Source: Aurantiacibacter atlanticus
Lineage (GTDB): Bacteria > Pseudomonadota > Alphaproteobacteria > Sphingomonadales > Sphingomonadaceae
Length of the DNA stretch: 64,000 bases
Assembly (NCBI RefSeq): GCF_001077815.2
Contig: NZ_CP011310.1
Coordinates: 744,001 to 808,000 of the forward strand
Reading direction: 5' to 3'
Shown in pieces: positions 17,543-26,918 of this stretch. The notes under the pieces are model-generated. The model was not told the origin of the DNA. It worked only from the letters and a program-made list of their open reading frames with translations, and searched no databases. The position numbers were made by a program, and so were the translations under genes. Every line of letters begins with the position of its first letter. The stretch's first letter is position 1.

Positions 17543-18345
17543 TGCCCGGTTCGGTCCGCCACGAAGGTTCCTTACTCGACAGCCTGCGCCTCAACCAGCG
17601 GATTATCGGTGCATTGCTGGTGCGCGAAATGCTCACCCGCTATGGCCGTCACAACATCGGTTTCCTGTGGCTTTTTGTGGAGCCGATGCTTTTCACGCTG
17701 GGCGTTACCGCGTTGTGGACGGCGACCAAATCGGCTCACGGAAGTGAGTTGCCGATCACGGCATTTGCTCTGACAGGCTATTCCAGCGTGCTCTTGTGGC
17801 GCAATATGCCCGGGCGCAGCATTGGTGCCTTATGGGCCAATCTGTCGTTGATGTATCATCGCAATATCAAGGTGCTGGATATCTATCTGGCGCGGTTGCT
17901 GCTGGAATTTGGCGGCGCGACGATTTCATTCGCAGTGCTGGGCGTGGTGTTCATGGCTATGGGGATATTGGAGCCTCCCGAAGATTTCCTTCAGATCGCC
18001 GGTGGCTGGTTGCTTCTCGCATGGTTTGGCGCGGCCCTTGCCATTTTCCTCGGCGCAATTTCGCATCACAGCGAGCTGGTCGACAAACTGTGGCATCCGT
18101 TTTCCTATCTCCTGTTCCCGCTTTCGGGTGCTGCTTTCATGGTCGATGCCTTGCCGAAGGTCGCCCAGGATTTCGTGTTGTATATACCGACAGTGCATGG
18201 CGTCGAATATGTCCGCGAAGGCTGGTTCGGATCCTTGGCGCGCGCGCATTATGACCTCGCCTATCTTATCAGCTGCAATCTTGTCCTGTCAGTTGCTGCG
18301 CTGATTGCCGTGCGCTGGATCGGGCGGCGGGTGGTGCCTGAATGA
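17542..18345 (+). CDS. kpsM: Capsule ABC exporter permease, KpsM-like
   Basis: ABC-2 type permease of 267 residues with six predicted membrane segments. The N-terminal amphipathic part LLVREMLTRYGRHNIGFLW is the characteristic KpsM/Wzm entry motif. The ATPase partner follows with a 4 nt overlap. Together they would move a finished, lipid-anchored polysaccharide across the inner membrane. A hydrophobic segment PFSYLLFPLSGAAFMV near residue 190 and the VHGVEYVREGWFG loop are typical of the capsule branch rather than the O-antigen branch. Confidence 0.92.
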   Translation: MPGSVRHEGSLLDSLRLNQRIIGALLVREMLTRYGRHNIGFLWLFVEPMLFTLGVTALWTATKSAHGSELPITAFALTGYSSVLLWRNMPGRSIGALWANLSLMYHRNIKVLDIYLARLLLEFGGATISFAVLGVVFMAMGILEPPEDFLQIAGGWLLLAWFGAALAIFLGAISHHSELVDKLWHPFSYLLFPLSGAAFMVDALPKVAQDFVLYIPTVHGVEYVREGWFGSLARAHYDLAYLISCNLVLSVAALIAVRWIGRRVVPE

Positions 18346-19781
18346 TCCGCGTACGCGACCTGAACAAATCCTATCCGACGCGCTTTGGTACCAAGACCGT
18401 TCTCGATGGCGTGAACTTCGAACTCGCCATGGGAGAGCGGTTGGGCATTCTTGGCCGGAACGGCGCCGGGAAATCCACGATGATCCGGCTGGTCAGCGGG
18501 GCTGAACGCCCTACATCGGGCGTTATAGAGCGCGAAATGTCTGTCAGCTGGCCACTGGCCTTTGGCGGTGCATTTCAGGCGCAGCTTACCGGCATTGACA
18601 ACATACGCTTTATAACTTCGATCTATAATCAGGATTTTGACCGTAACCTCGAGTTTGTCGAGGATTTTGCCGAGCTTGGCCCCTATTTGCGCGAACCGGT
18701 GCGCAGTTATTCGTCGGGCATGCGGGCGCGGTTGGCCTTTGCCATATCAATGATCATCGAATTTGATTGCTTCCTGATCGACGAAATCGGTGCAGTCGGC
18801 GATGCCCGCTTCCATGATCGCTGCAATCACGAATTGTTTGAAGTGCGCGGCGATCGGGCGATGATTATCATATCCCATGATGCCGGATATGTGCGCGATC
18901 ACTGTAATAGATGGGCAATCCTGCACGATACCAAGCTGACTCATTTCGATGATTTCGAAGAGGCCTATGGTGTTTATAAGGAATTGATTGGCGCGGAAAT
19001 GCGGGCCAAGCCGGTTAGTATAGCCTATACCAATCGTGCGCGCATGATCGATTCTTCGCAGCGCGCCGCGTTGACGGATGAGCGGTTCCGCATCCATGTC
19101 CAGCAGGGTGATTGGGCGCGTGATCAACGCGATTGGAAAAAGGCGCAGCGCGAATATGCCGATGCCCTTGCGCTGTATCCCTATCAGCGCAGCTATTGGA
19201 CCCAGCATGCCCATGCTGCGAAGGAGCAGGACCTCCATGCGCAGGCGGAAATATCTTATCGCACTGCAGTCGCGCTGGGCGAACCGCTGGCTGATGTGGA
19301 AGAGCATGCCGCCTTCGTAATTGCGCAGCAGGGTGATGATGACAGTGCACCTCCACCGCGCGTGCCCTTGCCCGGAGTGGCGGCGATCCAGCCGCCTACG
19401 CGTGCTGATTACGAACTGATGGCATGGCTATTCCAATCGGAAAATAATCCGCGGATGCAGGACGTCCAGTCCGGCTTGCGCGATCATGCAAGCTGTGACG
19501 AAATGGCCGCCGCGCTGATAGAATCTGCATCCTTCGCATCTGCCACATGGCGAGGCGAAACAGACGTGGAAGCGACCCTTTTACAAACCGCGGCGTGTCT
19601 TTTTGGAGAGAACCTTTCAAACACGGCCCGTGAACGCCTGACGGATGAAATAATGCCCGGTGATGACGTAATCGCGTCTCTCGCAAAAGCGGGCGCTTTT
19701 GCGCAATGGCCACGCATCCGCGATTCATTGAACAGGCTTTACCCCCAAATGCGCGATCAATCGCTTGAACGGATACATTAA
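18342..19781 (+). CDS. kpsT: Capsule ABC exporter ATPase, KpsT-like, with a ~260-residue TPR-like C-terminal extension
   Basis: The first 220 residues are a normal KpsT ATPase: GRNGAGKST (38-46), YSSGMRAR (123-130), FLIDEIGAVGD (144-154) and IISHD (176-180). KpsT normally stops there. This protein continues to residue 479. The extension opens with a basic linker and a region (about 245-320) that reads like tetratricopeptide helices: DWARDQRDWKKAQREYADAL, then AKEQDLHAQAEISYRTAVAL. A second helical block follows after a proline-rich hinge (APPPRVPLPG). The extension could tether a biosynthetic enzyme to the exporter; that is inference. It overlaps kpsM by 4 nt and is 5 nt before the glycosyltransferase. 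Confidence 0.88.
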   Translation: MIRVRDLNKSYPTRFGTKTVLDGVNFELAMGERLGILGRNGAGKSTMIRLVSGAERPTSGVIEREMSVSWPLAFGGAFQAQLTGIDNIRFITSIYNQDFDRNLEFVEDFAELGPYLREPVRSYSSGMRARLAFAISMIIEFDCFLIDEIGAVGDARFHDRCNHELFEVRGDRAMIIISHDAGYVRDHCNRWAILHDTKLTHFDDFEEAYGVYKELIGAEMRAKPVSIAYTNRARMIDSSQRAALTDERFRIHVQQGDWARDQRDWKKAQREYADALALYPYQRSYWTQHAHAAKEQDLHAQAEISYRTAVALGEPLADVEEHAAFVIAQQGDDDSAPPPRVPLPGVAAIQPPTRADYELMAWLFQSENNPRMQDVQSGLRDHASCDEMAAALIESASFASATWRGETDVEATLLQTAACLFGENLSNTARERLTDEIMPGDDVIASLAKAGAFAQWPRIRDSLNRLYPQMRDQSLERIH

Positions 19782-19786
19782 ATTAA

Positions 19787-21112
19787 ATGTCTGCAAAACA
19801 ACATAATATCCTGATTGACGGTTACAATCTCGGGCTGGAGAAAGGTACGGGCGTTGCTACCTACGCGCGCAATCTCAGCTATGAGCTGAAAGAATTGGGG
19901 CATGAAGTTTCGGTGCTTTACGGCAGTCCGGGGGCTTTCAGTCGCAATCCTTTGTTGCAGGAAATCTCCTTCTTCGATGGCCCGGTTGAGCAGAACCGCT
20001 TCCTCATGTTGCTGGAGCGGGCAAAACAGGCGCTCCGCGGCCCGCTCAGCTATCGTGCAAAAGAGGTGCCGATTACCGGCCGGGTCGAGGCGCGCAGCTT
20101 CCAGTCCCGATTGCCGCATTACGATACGATCTATAATTCCAGCGAGATATTCCAGAACGCACAGGGCGCATTCTGGATGTGGAAACGCGTCGTGAATGTC
20201 CGTCTGCCCAAGCAGCCTGATCTTGCGCACTGGACCTATCCACTACCTGTACGAATCTCCAAGTGCCCCAATATCTATACCATGCACGATGTTGTGCCGT
20301 TGAAGCTGCCCTACACCACGCTCGACAACAAGCGGCGCTATCTCAGTCTGCTGCGCACACTAGGGGAAGGTGCAGAGCACATTATTACCGTTTCAGAGAA
20401 CTCCAAACGGGATCTCGTTGAACTGGTCGGCATTCCCGAGGAAAAGATCTCCAACACTTATCAATCGGTACAGATACCGGCCAAATTTCGCGACAAGCCT
20501 GAAGAACAGGTGGCTCGCGAAGTGGAGGGTATTACAGGGTTCGGTTATAAAGAATATCTTCTGTTCTGGGGTTCGCTTGAGCCGAAGAAAAACATCGGCC
20601 GCATGATCGAAGCTTATATGGCCAGCAAGGTGATGACACCGCTGGTCATCATCGGCGCCCAGGCCTGGAAAGCCGAAAAGGAACTTGCCCTGCTGAATGA
20701 AGACGCGGCCAAATCCGGCCTTGGCAGTATCGAGCGGCGGCGTGGTGCGCGGAAACGCATCATTCGTCTTGATTATGCACCTTTCAGCATGCTTGTCAGC
20801 CTCATCCGTGGAGCAAAAATCGCCATGTTCCCGTCGCTTTACGAAGGCTTTGGTTTACCTGCGCTGGAAGCGATGCTGCTCAAGACACCGGTCCTGTGTT
20901 CGAATACATCATCCCTGCCCGAAGTGGCAGGGGACGCAGCGCGGATGATCGATCCCTATGACACCCAGAGCATCACAACCGCTATTCGCGAGCTTGATGC
21001 CGATGCGGACCTGCGTCAGGAATTGACAAAGCGCGGCATTGTGCAGGCCGAAAAATATAGCCCTGAAAAATACAGGGAGCGGTTAGCCGCGGTATATGCG
21101 AGGTATCTGTGA
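19787..21112 (+). CDS. GT4-family glycosyltransferase (capsule operon)
   Basis: 441-residue GT-B fold enzyme. The N-terminal acceptor domain includes DGYNLGLEKGTGVATYARNL, and HWTYPLPVRISKCPNIYTMHDVVPLKLPY resembles the mannosyl- and rhamnosyl-transferase group that builds exopolysaccharides. The donor-binding domain starts near YLLFWGSLEPKKN and carries the EX7E motif in YEGFGLPALEAML near residue 360. It sits between the export ATPase and the outer-membrane export protein, so it probably adds a sugar to the exported polymer. Donor and linkage cannot be predicted. Confidence 0.88.
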   Translation: MSAKQHNILIDGYNLGLEKGTGVATYARNLSYELKELGHEVSVLYGSPGAFSRNPLLQEISFFDGPVEQNRFLMLLERAKQALRGPLSYRAKEVPITGRVEARSFQSRLPHYDTIYNSSEIFQNAQGAFWMWKRVVNVRLPKQPDLAHWTYPLPVRISKCPNIYTMHDVVPLKLPYTTLDNKRRYLSLLRTLGEGAEHIITVSENSKRDLVELVGIPEEKISNTYQSVQIPAKFRDKPEEQVAREVEGITGFGYKEYLLFWGSLEPKKNIGRMIEAYMASKVMTPLVIIGAQAWKAEKELALLNEDAAKSGLGSIERRRGARKRIIRLDYAPFSMLVSLIRGAKIAMFPSLYEGFGLPALEAMLLKTPVLCSNTSSLPEVAGDAARMIDPYDTQSITTAIRELDADADLRQELTKRGIVQAEKYSPEKYRERLAAVYARYL

Positions 21113-22293
21113 TGAATGTTGAAACGAAAATGCGCTTGCGATCTGCGTTGGGCGCCGCACTGCTCAGCTTGATGCTGGGCGGGTGCTATTCGCTTGGCGC
21201 GGCCGGCCCGCGCACAGGCGATGTGCGCGATTCACAGGATGCGACCTATGACAATGCCGATATCGAAATTGTGGAGCTCAATCATGCTGCCACGCAGCGA
21301 ATTGCGTCCTTCTCGCAATCGCAGACCTTTGCCGAAATCTTCGGCAATGCGCAGATGGCGGCGCCGCTGATCGAGCGCGGGGATCTGATCGATGTCACCA
21401 TTTTTGAAGCGCCGCCCGCCGTCTTGTTCGGAACGACAGCCAGCGGGGCAAGGCTGACAGAAGACCCCATGCTGGCGGCCAACGCTTCTATTCCACAACA
21501 ACGGGTCGATGAAGATGGGACGATTTCCCTGCCTTTCGTCGGATCGTTGGGCGTAGCTGGCCGTTCACCCGCGCAGGTTCAGCGCGACATTGTTTCGCGC
21601 CTGCGCGGTCGTGCGCATGATCCGCAGGCTATTGTCCGGCTAGTAGAGAACAACGCCAGCAATGTGACCATTCTTGGCGATGTGGCGAAGACCCTTCGCG
21701 TGCCACTCACGACGAGAGGGGAGCGTTTACTCGATATTCTGGCCGAAGCGGGCGGGCCGACAGAAGACGTCGACAAAACAACCATTCGCCTTGCCCGCGG
21801 CATCACGGCGACAACTATGGCGCTGGAAACGATCATCCTTGATCCATCGCAGAACGTGCCCGTGCAGACTGGCGATGTGGTCACAGTAATACACCAGCCG
21901 TATAGCTTCATTGCGCTGGGTGCAGTCCAGCAGAGTGCGGAAATCCCGTTCGAAGGTTCGGGCTTGTCGTTGTCACAGGCACTTGGCCGCGTGGGCGGCT
22001 TGCGCGATGACCGCGCCGATGTGCGCGGCGTGTTCATATTCCGCTTCGAAGACCCAGATGCCCTATCGGCAGAGACGTTGGCGGATGCGCGGACAACGCA
22101 GGAAGGCAAGGTTCCTGTGATCTACCGTCTTGATCTATCGGACGCGTCCAGCTTTTTCGTGGCGCAAGATTTCACGATGCGTGACAGTGATATACTATAT
22201 ATCTCCAGCGCACCGGGGGCCGATTTGCAGAAATTCCTGTCGGCGCTTTCCAATGCTGCATTATCGACGATAGCCATCGGCAATTCGCTTTAG
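21109..22293 (+). CDS. Polysaccharide export outer-membrane lipoprotein, Wza/KpsD-like
   Basis: 394-residue lipoprotein forming the outer-membrane exit of the capsule machinery. The signal peptide ends in a lipobox MLGGC near residue 26. The polysaccharide export (Poly_export) domain begins at about residue 85 (LIERGDLIDVTIFEAPP), followed by VDEDGTISLPFVGSLGVAGRSPAQVQRDI. Two SLBB repeats follow: one near NVTILGDVAKTLRVPLTTRG and one near SFIALGAVQQSAEIPFEG. It starts 4 nt inside the end of the glycosyltransferase gene. It is the last plus-strand gene before a convergent CDP-alcohol transferase 7 nt further on. Confidence 0.91.
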   Translation: MMNVETKMRLRSALGAALLSLMLGGCYSLGAAGPRTGDVRDSQDATYDNADIEIVELNHAATQRIASFSQSQTFAEIFGNAQMAAPLIERGDLIDVTIFEAPPAVLFGTTASGARLTEDPMLAANASIPQQRVDEDGTISLPFVGSLGVAGRSPAQVQRDIVSRLRGRAHDPQAIVRLVENNASNVTILGDVAKTLRVPLTTRGERLLDILAEAGGPTEDVDKTTIRLARGITATTMALETIILDPSQNVPVQTGDVVTVIHQPYSFIALGAVQQSAEIPFEGSGLSLSQALGRVGGLRDDRADVRGVFIFRFEDPDALSAETLADARTTQEGKVPVIYRLDLSDASSFFVAQDFTMRDSDILYISSAPGADLQKFLSALSNAALSTIAIGNSL

Positions 22294-22300
22294 CAAAGGG

Positions 22301-23311
22301 TCAGGCCATCCGCGAAAAAAGCACAGTCCACACGACAATGGCCAACCAGCCCGCCACGGCTCCTGCGAACAGGAACAGGGCCAAGCCGGCAAACCCGGCT
22401 ATGACAGCCAGCGCCAGTGCCAGTGCATAGAAGTCGCGCATGAATATCTTGGCCAACACAGCGCCAATCGGATTGGGCGAAGTAGAAAAACGGGTTTTGA
22501 GCGCATCGAAATGCACGCGCCCATCCCGCCGATAGGCAATCGTGCCCAATATCAGCAATCCGATGGCAAGCAGCACAAGGCCTGCCGCTCCAGCGGAAGC
22601 GGGCAACGTTTCGCCTTGCTGACAGAGGTTCCAGCTCAGGCCCATAATGAAGCCCAGATTGGTGAAGGCGTCAGTGACGCTGTCCATCGTGGCACCGGCC
22701 TGGGAGGTGCGGAAAGTTGCCCGCGCAATCTCTCCATCGACCCCGTCAAGAACCGATGCCGCCTGAAACAAAACCGCCCCGATAATCGCGCCTGTCGTTC
22801 CGCCAAGCAAAAGCGCAGCGATCATCACCAACGCGAAAATGGCCACTGCAACTGTTGCGTAAAGCGGAATGATTTGTGGAAATACATGCAGAAGGACGCG
22901 GGTTATCCCCTGCGAGACAGGCCGATTTAGATGACGCGAAACGATACCATCGGTGGGCTTGGCGGTATCTTTGATTATTTGCGCATGGAGCGCGTGCAAG
23001 CGCGACATGGCCGGAAGGTGCCGCGTGCCTTTTGGCAAGACTGCATCTTCCAGTATTACAATCCCCTCCATGATATGCGGTGCAGCGGAACCAGTTGGAT
23101 ATTGATCATCGCAAGGGTTCATTGCCACGCCAGAACAAAGCCGGTGCCACTCCTCAAGACAATGCATCGAAGGGCGCCAGCCCCCCGGCACGCTTATCGC
23201 GATTCTGCGCCAGCGCTGCCTGTTCGGAAGCGCCAGAACGGCGCGCACGGCTGCGGGGATGCCTGCAACAGGGTAGTTTGCAGCCTGCTCGCTTTCAAAG
23301 CGGATGATCAT
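22301..23311 (-). CDS. DIPP-synthase-like CDP-alcohol phosphotransferase with a short, degenerate nucleotidyltransferase-like N-terminus
   Basis: 336 residues from the ATG at 23311 (a longer frame to 23449 adds an unlikely leader). The C-terminal 200 residues are a multi-span CDP-alcohol phosphotransferase with the full motif: LDGVDGEIAR (residues 188-197), a Gly, then the two late Asp in MDSVTD. The block DGIVSRHLNRPVSQ before the first membrane helix, and FQAASVLDGVDGEIARA, match my memory of the DIPPS half of the archaeal IPCT/DIPPS fusion that joins CDP-inositol to inositol phosphate. The N-terminal 115 residues look like a shrunken nucleotidyltransferase without the GxGxRL loop. The acceptor alcohol is unknown. 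Confidence 0.78.
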   Translation of the reverse strand: MIIRFESEQAANYPVAGIPAAVRAVLALPNRQRWRRIAISVPGGWRPSMHCLEEWHRLCSGVAMNPCDDQYPTGSAAPHIMEGIVILEDAVLPKGTRHLPAMSRLHALHAQIIKDTAKPTDGIVSRHLNRPVSQGITRVLLHVFPQIIPLYATVAVAIFALVMIAALLLGGTTGAIIGAVLFQAASVLDGVDGEIARATFRTSQAGATMDSVTDAFTNLGFIMGLSWNLCQQGETLPASAGAAGLVLLAIGLLILGTIAYRRDGRVHFDALKTRFSTSPNPIGAVLAKIFMRDFYALALALAVIAGFAGLALFLFAGAVAGWLAIVVWTVLFSRMA

Positions 23312-23436
23312 ATCGGAATGTGGCACGGGCAGCCTAGTCGCAGCTTTTGCGCAATTGGCCAAGCGGGGTGCAGGCGTACAACCCATTGCTCTGGTGCGGA
23401 TTGTCCTACGCTTACCTGCTTGGTAAGAGCGATCGC

Positions 23437-24339
23437 ATGAACACGCCATCGGCAGACGAGCACGGCCCTGCTGCCGCCACGCCCGATGGTGCGCGAAAAC
23501 GCCCTCCAGAGCTGGAAGACTGGCTCAACCGACATTTGTATCACCCGCTCAGCTTCCGCCTCGCCAGGCTGCTTGCGCGCACGCCTGTGACGCCAAATAT
23601 GGTATCGCTGGCTGGCGGACTTGCAGTCGCATTGGCGGCCTATTTCTACGCCGCACTATCCTATCCGCTATCTGCGCTGCTGGGCCTTGGCGTGCACATG
23701 TCGTGGCATGTACTCGACGGTGCCGATGGCGATCTTGCACGGATGACAGGCAAGGTCAGCCCGACAGGCGAATTTGTCGATGGCCTGTGCGACTACCTTG
23801 GTCATATCGTCATGTATCTGACGCTGGCGAGCCTTGTGGTGCCGTTGCTGGGTATTTGGGCATGGCCACTGGGGGTGTTTGCTGGGTTGAGTCGTGCGGC
23901 ACAGTCGAATTTCTACGAAAGCCTGCGGCGCAATTACGAAGAATGGGCATATGGGCGCGAATGGCTCGGTTCTCCTGAAAAGCAAAGCAAGGACAGCCCG
24001 CGTCTGGTGCGCGCCTATCTCCGAGGCGCCAATTCGCTGCTTCCGCTGGCCAATGATATCGGCCCGCTAATTTTCGATCCGCAGATCGCGCCTGCTGCGC
24101 GACACATTATTGCCCGACACAAAGGCGCGCTATTGGCAGGGCTGGAGCCGTTCGGAGCGAATTACCGCACTATTGCTCTGGGTGCCGCGATGATGGTGCA
24201 AATGCCCGCCCTGTATCTGGTTTACGAGGCTGTTGTGCTCAATATCGCTGCGGTCTGGATGGTGAGACGCAAGCGTCGGATGCTGAACATGATATTTTCG
24301 CAATTGAGCAACTCTCAACCTTCCAGAACATTGCGATAG
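23437..24339 (+). CDS. Second CDP-alcohol phosphatidyltransferase-family membrane enzyme
   Basis: 300-residue membrane protein, divergent from the DIPPS-like gene. The start at 23437 is preceded by AAGAG. The catalytic motif is complete at residues 94-119: DGADGDLAR, a Gly eleven residues later, then EFVDGLCD with both final Asp residues. The N-terminal segment LYHPLSFRLARLLARTPVTP and six or so hydrophobic helices are standard for the family. It could attach phosphoinositol, phosphoglycerol or another phosphoalcohol to a lipid or a glycan. Its last 25 nt overlap, tail to tail, the end of the next glycosyltransferase gene. Confidence 0.85.
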   Translation: MNTPSADEHGPAAATPDGARKRPPELEDWLNRHLYHPLSFRLARLLARTPVTPNMVSLAGGLAVALAAYFYAALSYPLSALLGLGVHMSWHVLDGADGDLARMTGKVSPTGEFVDGLCDYLGHIVMYLTLASLVVPLLGIWAWPLGVFAGLSRAAQSNFYESLRRNYEEWAYGREWLGSPEKQSKDSPRLVRAYLRGANSLLPLANDIGPLIFDPQIAPAARHIIARHKGALLAGLEPFGANYRTIALGAAMMVQMPALYLVYEAVVLNIAAVWMVRRKRRMLNMIFSQLSNSQPSRTLR

Positions 24340-25493
24340 ATTGCGAGATTGGCATTCGCGAATTCGCGCCAGTCGAATGCTTTTGCGCGTTCCAGCCCGG
24401 CGGCTTTCATCGCCGCGGCCTTGTCCGGTTGGTTGACAATACTGCGCAAGGCTGTGGCGATTGATCCGCAATCTTCAGGATCGACCAGCAACGCGGCGCC
24501 TCCTGTCACTTCAGGCATTGCCGATCTGTCCGACGTGATGACGGGGCATCCGCAAGCCATGGCCTCGACCAGCGGGTTGCCAAAACCCTCACACAAGGAT
24601 GGGTGCAGCAGGGCCTGAGCGGAGCCGTACAGCGCAATAAGCTCCTCTGCATCGATTGTGCCGGGTGTATGAACTCGGTCTGTTAAACCCAACTTGGTAA
24701 TCAGCGGACGAAGTGTGTTTGCAGACTGCCGCCTCTGGATGAGGATCATATGTATATCGGGTCGATCGGCGAAGGCTTGATGGAAGGCGTGGATGGCGAC
24801 AGGATGGTTTTTGTAAGGCGCATTTTGGCCAACCGTGAGAATATATCTGGCATCAGGGCCTAGACCCAGGTGCTGCAATGTGGAGGGGCCTTTGCTGGTT
24901 GGGCGAAACTGCGTGGCGACACCGTTGCGGGTCACATGAACCCGATCGGCCGGCGCGAGATCATGCCTGACGATTTCTGCCTTTGATGCCTCGCTGACAG
25001 TGGCGATCGCAGTGCTTCTACGTAAGGCGTGCCGTAATCCAGAACTGTAGAACAAGCGGTCTACAATTCCGGCAACATGCGAGTTGCACCAGTGGGGCTG
25101 GTTCAGCCACATGATGTCATGGACGGTAGTAACGCTCGGAATGTCCAGCCCCCGCGGCAGGATATTGGCCGGAGAATGGTAGAGGTCGATGCCGGATAAA
25201 TCGACGATGCGCGGCAACCACCAGGCCGTTGCGGGCCCATTGGCTGCCGCTTTCACAGTGATTTCCTGCACATTGGGCGCATCACTCAGCCTGCCGGGAA
25301 ATCGTGGGTTCTTGAGAAAGAGGAAGCGTAGTTCAGAGGCCAGTGTCGGCAGATTATCTACGAGAGCACGCACGCACTCCGCGATGCCGCTTGGGCGATC
25401 ATGTAAATAGCGGCAATCGATGCAAATAGTCGTACTCGTTGACAAAATTTTACTCGCAGTGCAGTTGACAAACTTGGCGCAATAATGCTGCAT
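24315..25493 (-). CDS. GT4-family glycosyltransferase
   Basis: 392-residue GT-B enzyme. The N-terminal part has ICIDCRYLHDRPSGIAECVR and the LYHSPANILPRG and TTVHDIMWLN motifs common in mannosyltransferases that use GDP-sugars. The donor domain has YILTVGQNAPYKNH and the EX7E motif in CEGFGNPLVEAMACG near residue 325. The first 20 residues before ICIDC are uncertain: no ribosome site is visible before the ATG at 25493, and a TTG nearer the conserved part could be the true start. Divergent from the inositol-phosphate synthase gene across 259 nt. Confidence 0.86.
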   Translation of the reverse strand: MQHYCAKFVNCTASKILSTSTTICIDCRYLHDRPSGIAECVRALVDNLPTLASELRFLFLKNPRFPGRLSDAPNVQEITVKAAANGPATAWWLPRIVDLSGIDLYHSPANILPRGLDIPSVTTVHDIMWLNQPHWCNSHVAGIVDRLFYSSGLRHALRRSTAIATVSEASKAEIVRHDLAPADRVHVTRNGVATQFRPTSKGPSTLQHLGLGPDARYILTVGQNAPYKNHPVAIHAFHQAFADRPDIHMILIQRRQSANTLRPLITKLGLTDRVHTPGTIDAEELIALYGSAQALLHPSLCEGFGNPLVEAMACGCPVITSDRSAMPEVTGGAALLVDPEDCGSIATALRSIVNQPDKAAAMKAAGLERAKAFDWREFANANLAIYRNVLEG

Positions 25494-25752
25494 TGCAACA
25501 TAATGACGTGGCCATTCACAATAGCTTTTCTATCGCGTATTCGCTCCAAGTAGAAACACGAATTGCTGTATCGGGCTGATCATTGAATATGGAGCTTTTT
25601 GCGGCATAACGTAGAGAATGGCATGGCGGTGTCGTGCCAAGAGCATTAACAGGAAGCGCGTAATGGCTCTTTTCAGAATCCGGACAGGCTACAGTCAGCC
25701 TTCAAGCGTTACTTCGCCAGCCTCCGCCCCCTGCAGCTACGGTAGAATTTGA
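25494..25752. promoter_or_regulatory. Divergent regulatory gap between glycosyltransferase and ino1
   Basis: 259 nt without a credible gene, visibly more A/T-rich at its left end than the flanking coding sequence. It should hold the promoters of both divergent genes. I could not assign a convincing promoter box or palindrome here. Confidence 0.4.
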
Positions 25753-26853
25753 ATGACAAAAATAAGGGTCGCGATCATCGGTATTGGCAATTGCGCCAGT
25801 TCGTTGGTTCAGGGCGTTTCATATTACGGTGATGCCGATAATCGCGACGGCACGATCTATGAATTTGTCGGTGGCTATGCCGTTACCGATGTCGAATTCG
25901 TGCTGGGCGTTGATGTAGATGCCCGCAAGGTCGGACGACCGCTGGCCGAAGCAATCTTCGCCAGACCCAATAATACGAAGGTTTTCCACCAGAATGTGGA
26001 TTGTGGCTCGGCCAGGGTCATCAAGGGTTGCCAGCTTGATGGCGTGGCCGCTCACATGACACAGGATAAGGAACGCGGAGTTGTTCTGGACGAATCTGCG
26101 GATGGTACACGTGAGGAAATCGTCGCGGCGATTAAGGAGTGCCGCGCTGATGTATTGCTTAATTTCCTTCCTGTCGGCTCCCAAAAAGCGACCGAATTCT
26201 ATATAGAATGTGCGCTGGAGGCAGGCGTGGCAGTAGTCAATTGCATGCCGGTGTTCATCGCCAGCGATCCTGCATGGGAAGCGCGTTTTCGCGAACACGG
26301 GCTGCCGATTGTGGGGGATGACATCAAGGCGCAGGTTGGCGCAACCATTGTCCACCGAACGCTTGCAAATCTGTTCGCCACCCGCGGCGCCAGCATCGAC
26401 AGGACTTACCAGCTCAATACCGGCGGCAATACCGATTTCATGAACATGCTCGATCGCGAGCGGCTGACTTCCAAGAAGCTGTCCAAGACAGAGGCCGTTC
26501 AATCGGCTTTGGCGGAGCGGCTGGCCGATGAGAATATTCGCATCGGACCGTCCGAATATGTGCCGTGGCAGGAAGACAATAAGGTGTGCTTCCTGCGGTT
26601 GGAAGCTACCCAGTGGGGCGGCGTTCCACTCAATATCGAATTGCGGCTATCGGTCGAAGATAGCCCGAATGCGGCGGCATGCGTCATCGATGCCCTACGC
26701 TACTGCAAGATGGCGCGCGATCGCGGCATCAGCGGTGCATTGACCGCACCAAGCGCCTTTTACTGCAAACATCCGCCTGTCCAGTTCACTGAGGACGTTG
26801 CCATTGCGCTTCTCGAAGAGTTCGAGGCAGAGGGCCTCAAGGCTGCGGAATAG
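25753..26853 (+). CDS. ino1: myo-Inositol-1-phosphate synthase (actinobacterial/archaeal type)
   Basis: Converts glucose-6-phosphate to L-myo-inositol-1-phosphate (1D-myo-inositol 3-phosphate) using NAD+ as an internal redox cofactor. The 366-residue length and the N-terminal VAIIGIGNCASSLVQGVSYY match Mycobacterium-type Ino1 rather than the 500-residue eukaryotic form. Further family motifs are DVEFVLGVDVDARKVG, NFLPVGSQKATEFY, FIASDPAWE, GDDIKAQVGATIVHR and NTGGNTDFMNM. The lysines expected in the active site lie in DDIKAQVG and the ERLTSKKLSKTEAV stretch. It leads a three-gene group with the cytidylyltransferase and a glycosyltransferase, pointing to inositol phosphate made for surface polymer or lipid synthesis. 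Confidence 0.93.
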   Translation: MTKIRVAIIGIGNCASSLVQGVSYYGDADNRDGTIYEFVGGYAVTDVEFVLGVDVDARKVGRPLAEAIFARPNNTKVFHQNVDCGSARVIKGCQLDGVAAHMTQDKERGVVLDESADGTREEIVAAIKECRADVLLNFLPVGSQKATEFYIECALEAGVAVVNCMPVFIASDPAWEARFREHGLPIVGDDIKAQVGATIVHRTLANLFATRGASIDRTYQLNTGGNTDFMNMLDRERLTSKKLSKTEAVQSALAERLADENIRIGPSEYVPWQEDNKVCFLRLEATQWGGVPLNIELRLSVEDSPNAAACVIDALRYCKMARDRGISGALTAPSAFYCKHPPVQFTEDVAIALLEEFEAEGLKAAE

Positions 26854-26918
26854 CGCATGCGGGTTCGGGCAGGGCAGGTTGATTCGCTGCGGGTCCGGGC
26901 AAGCGGAGGTCCCGCCTA

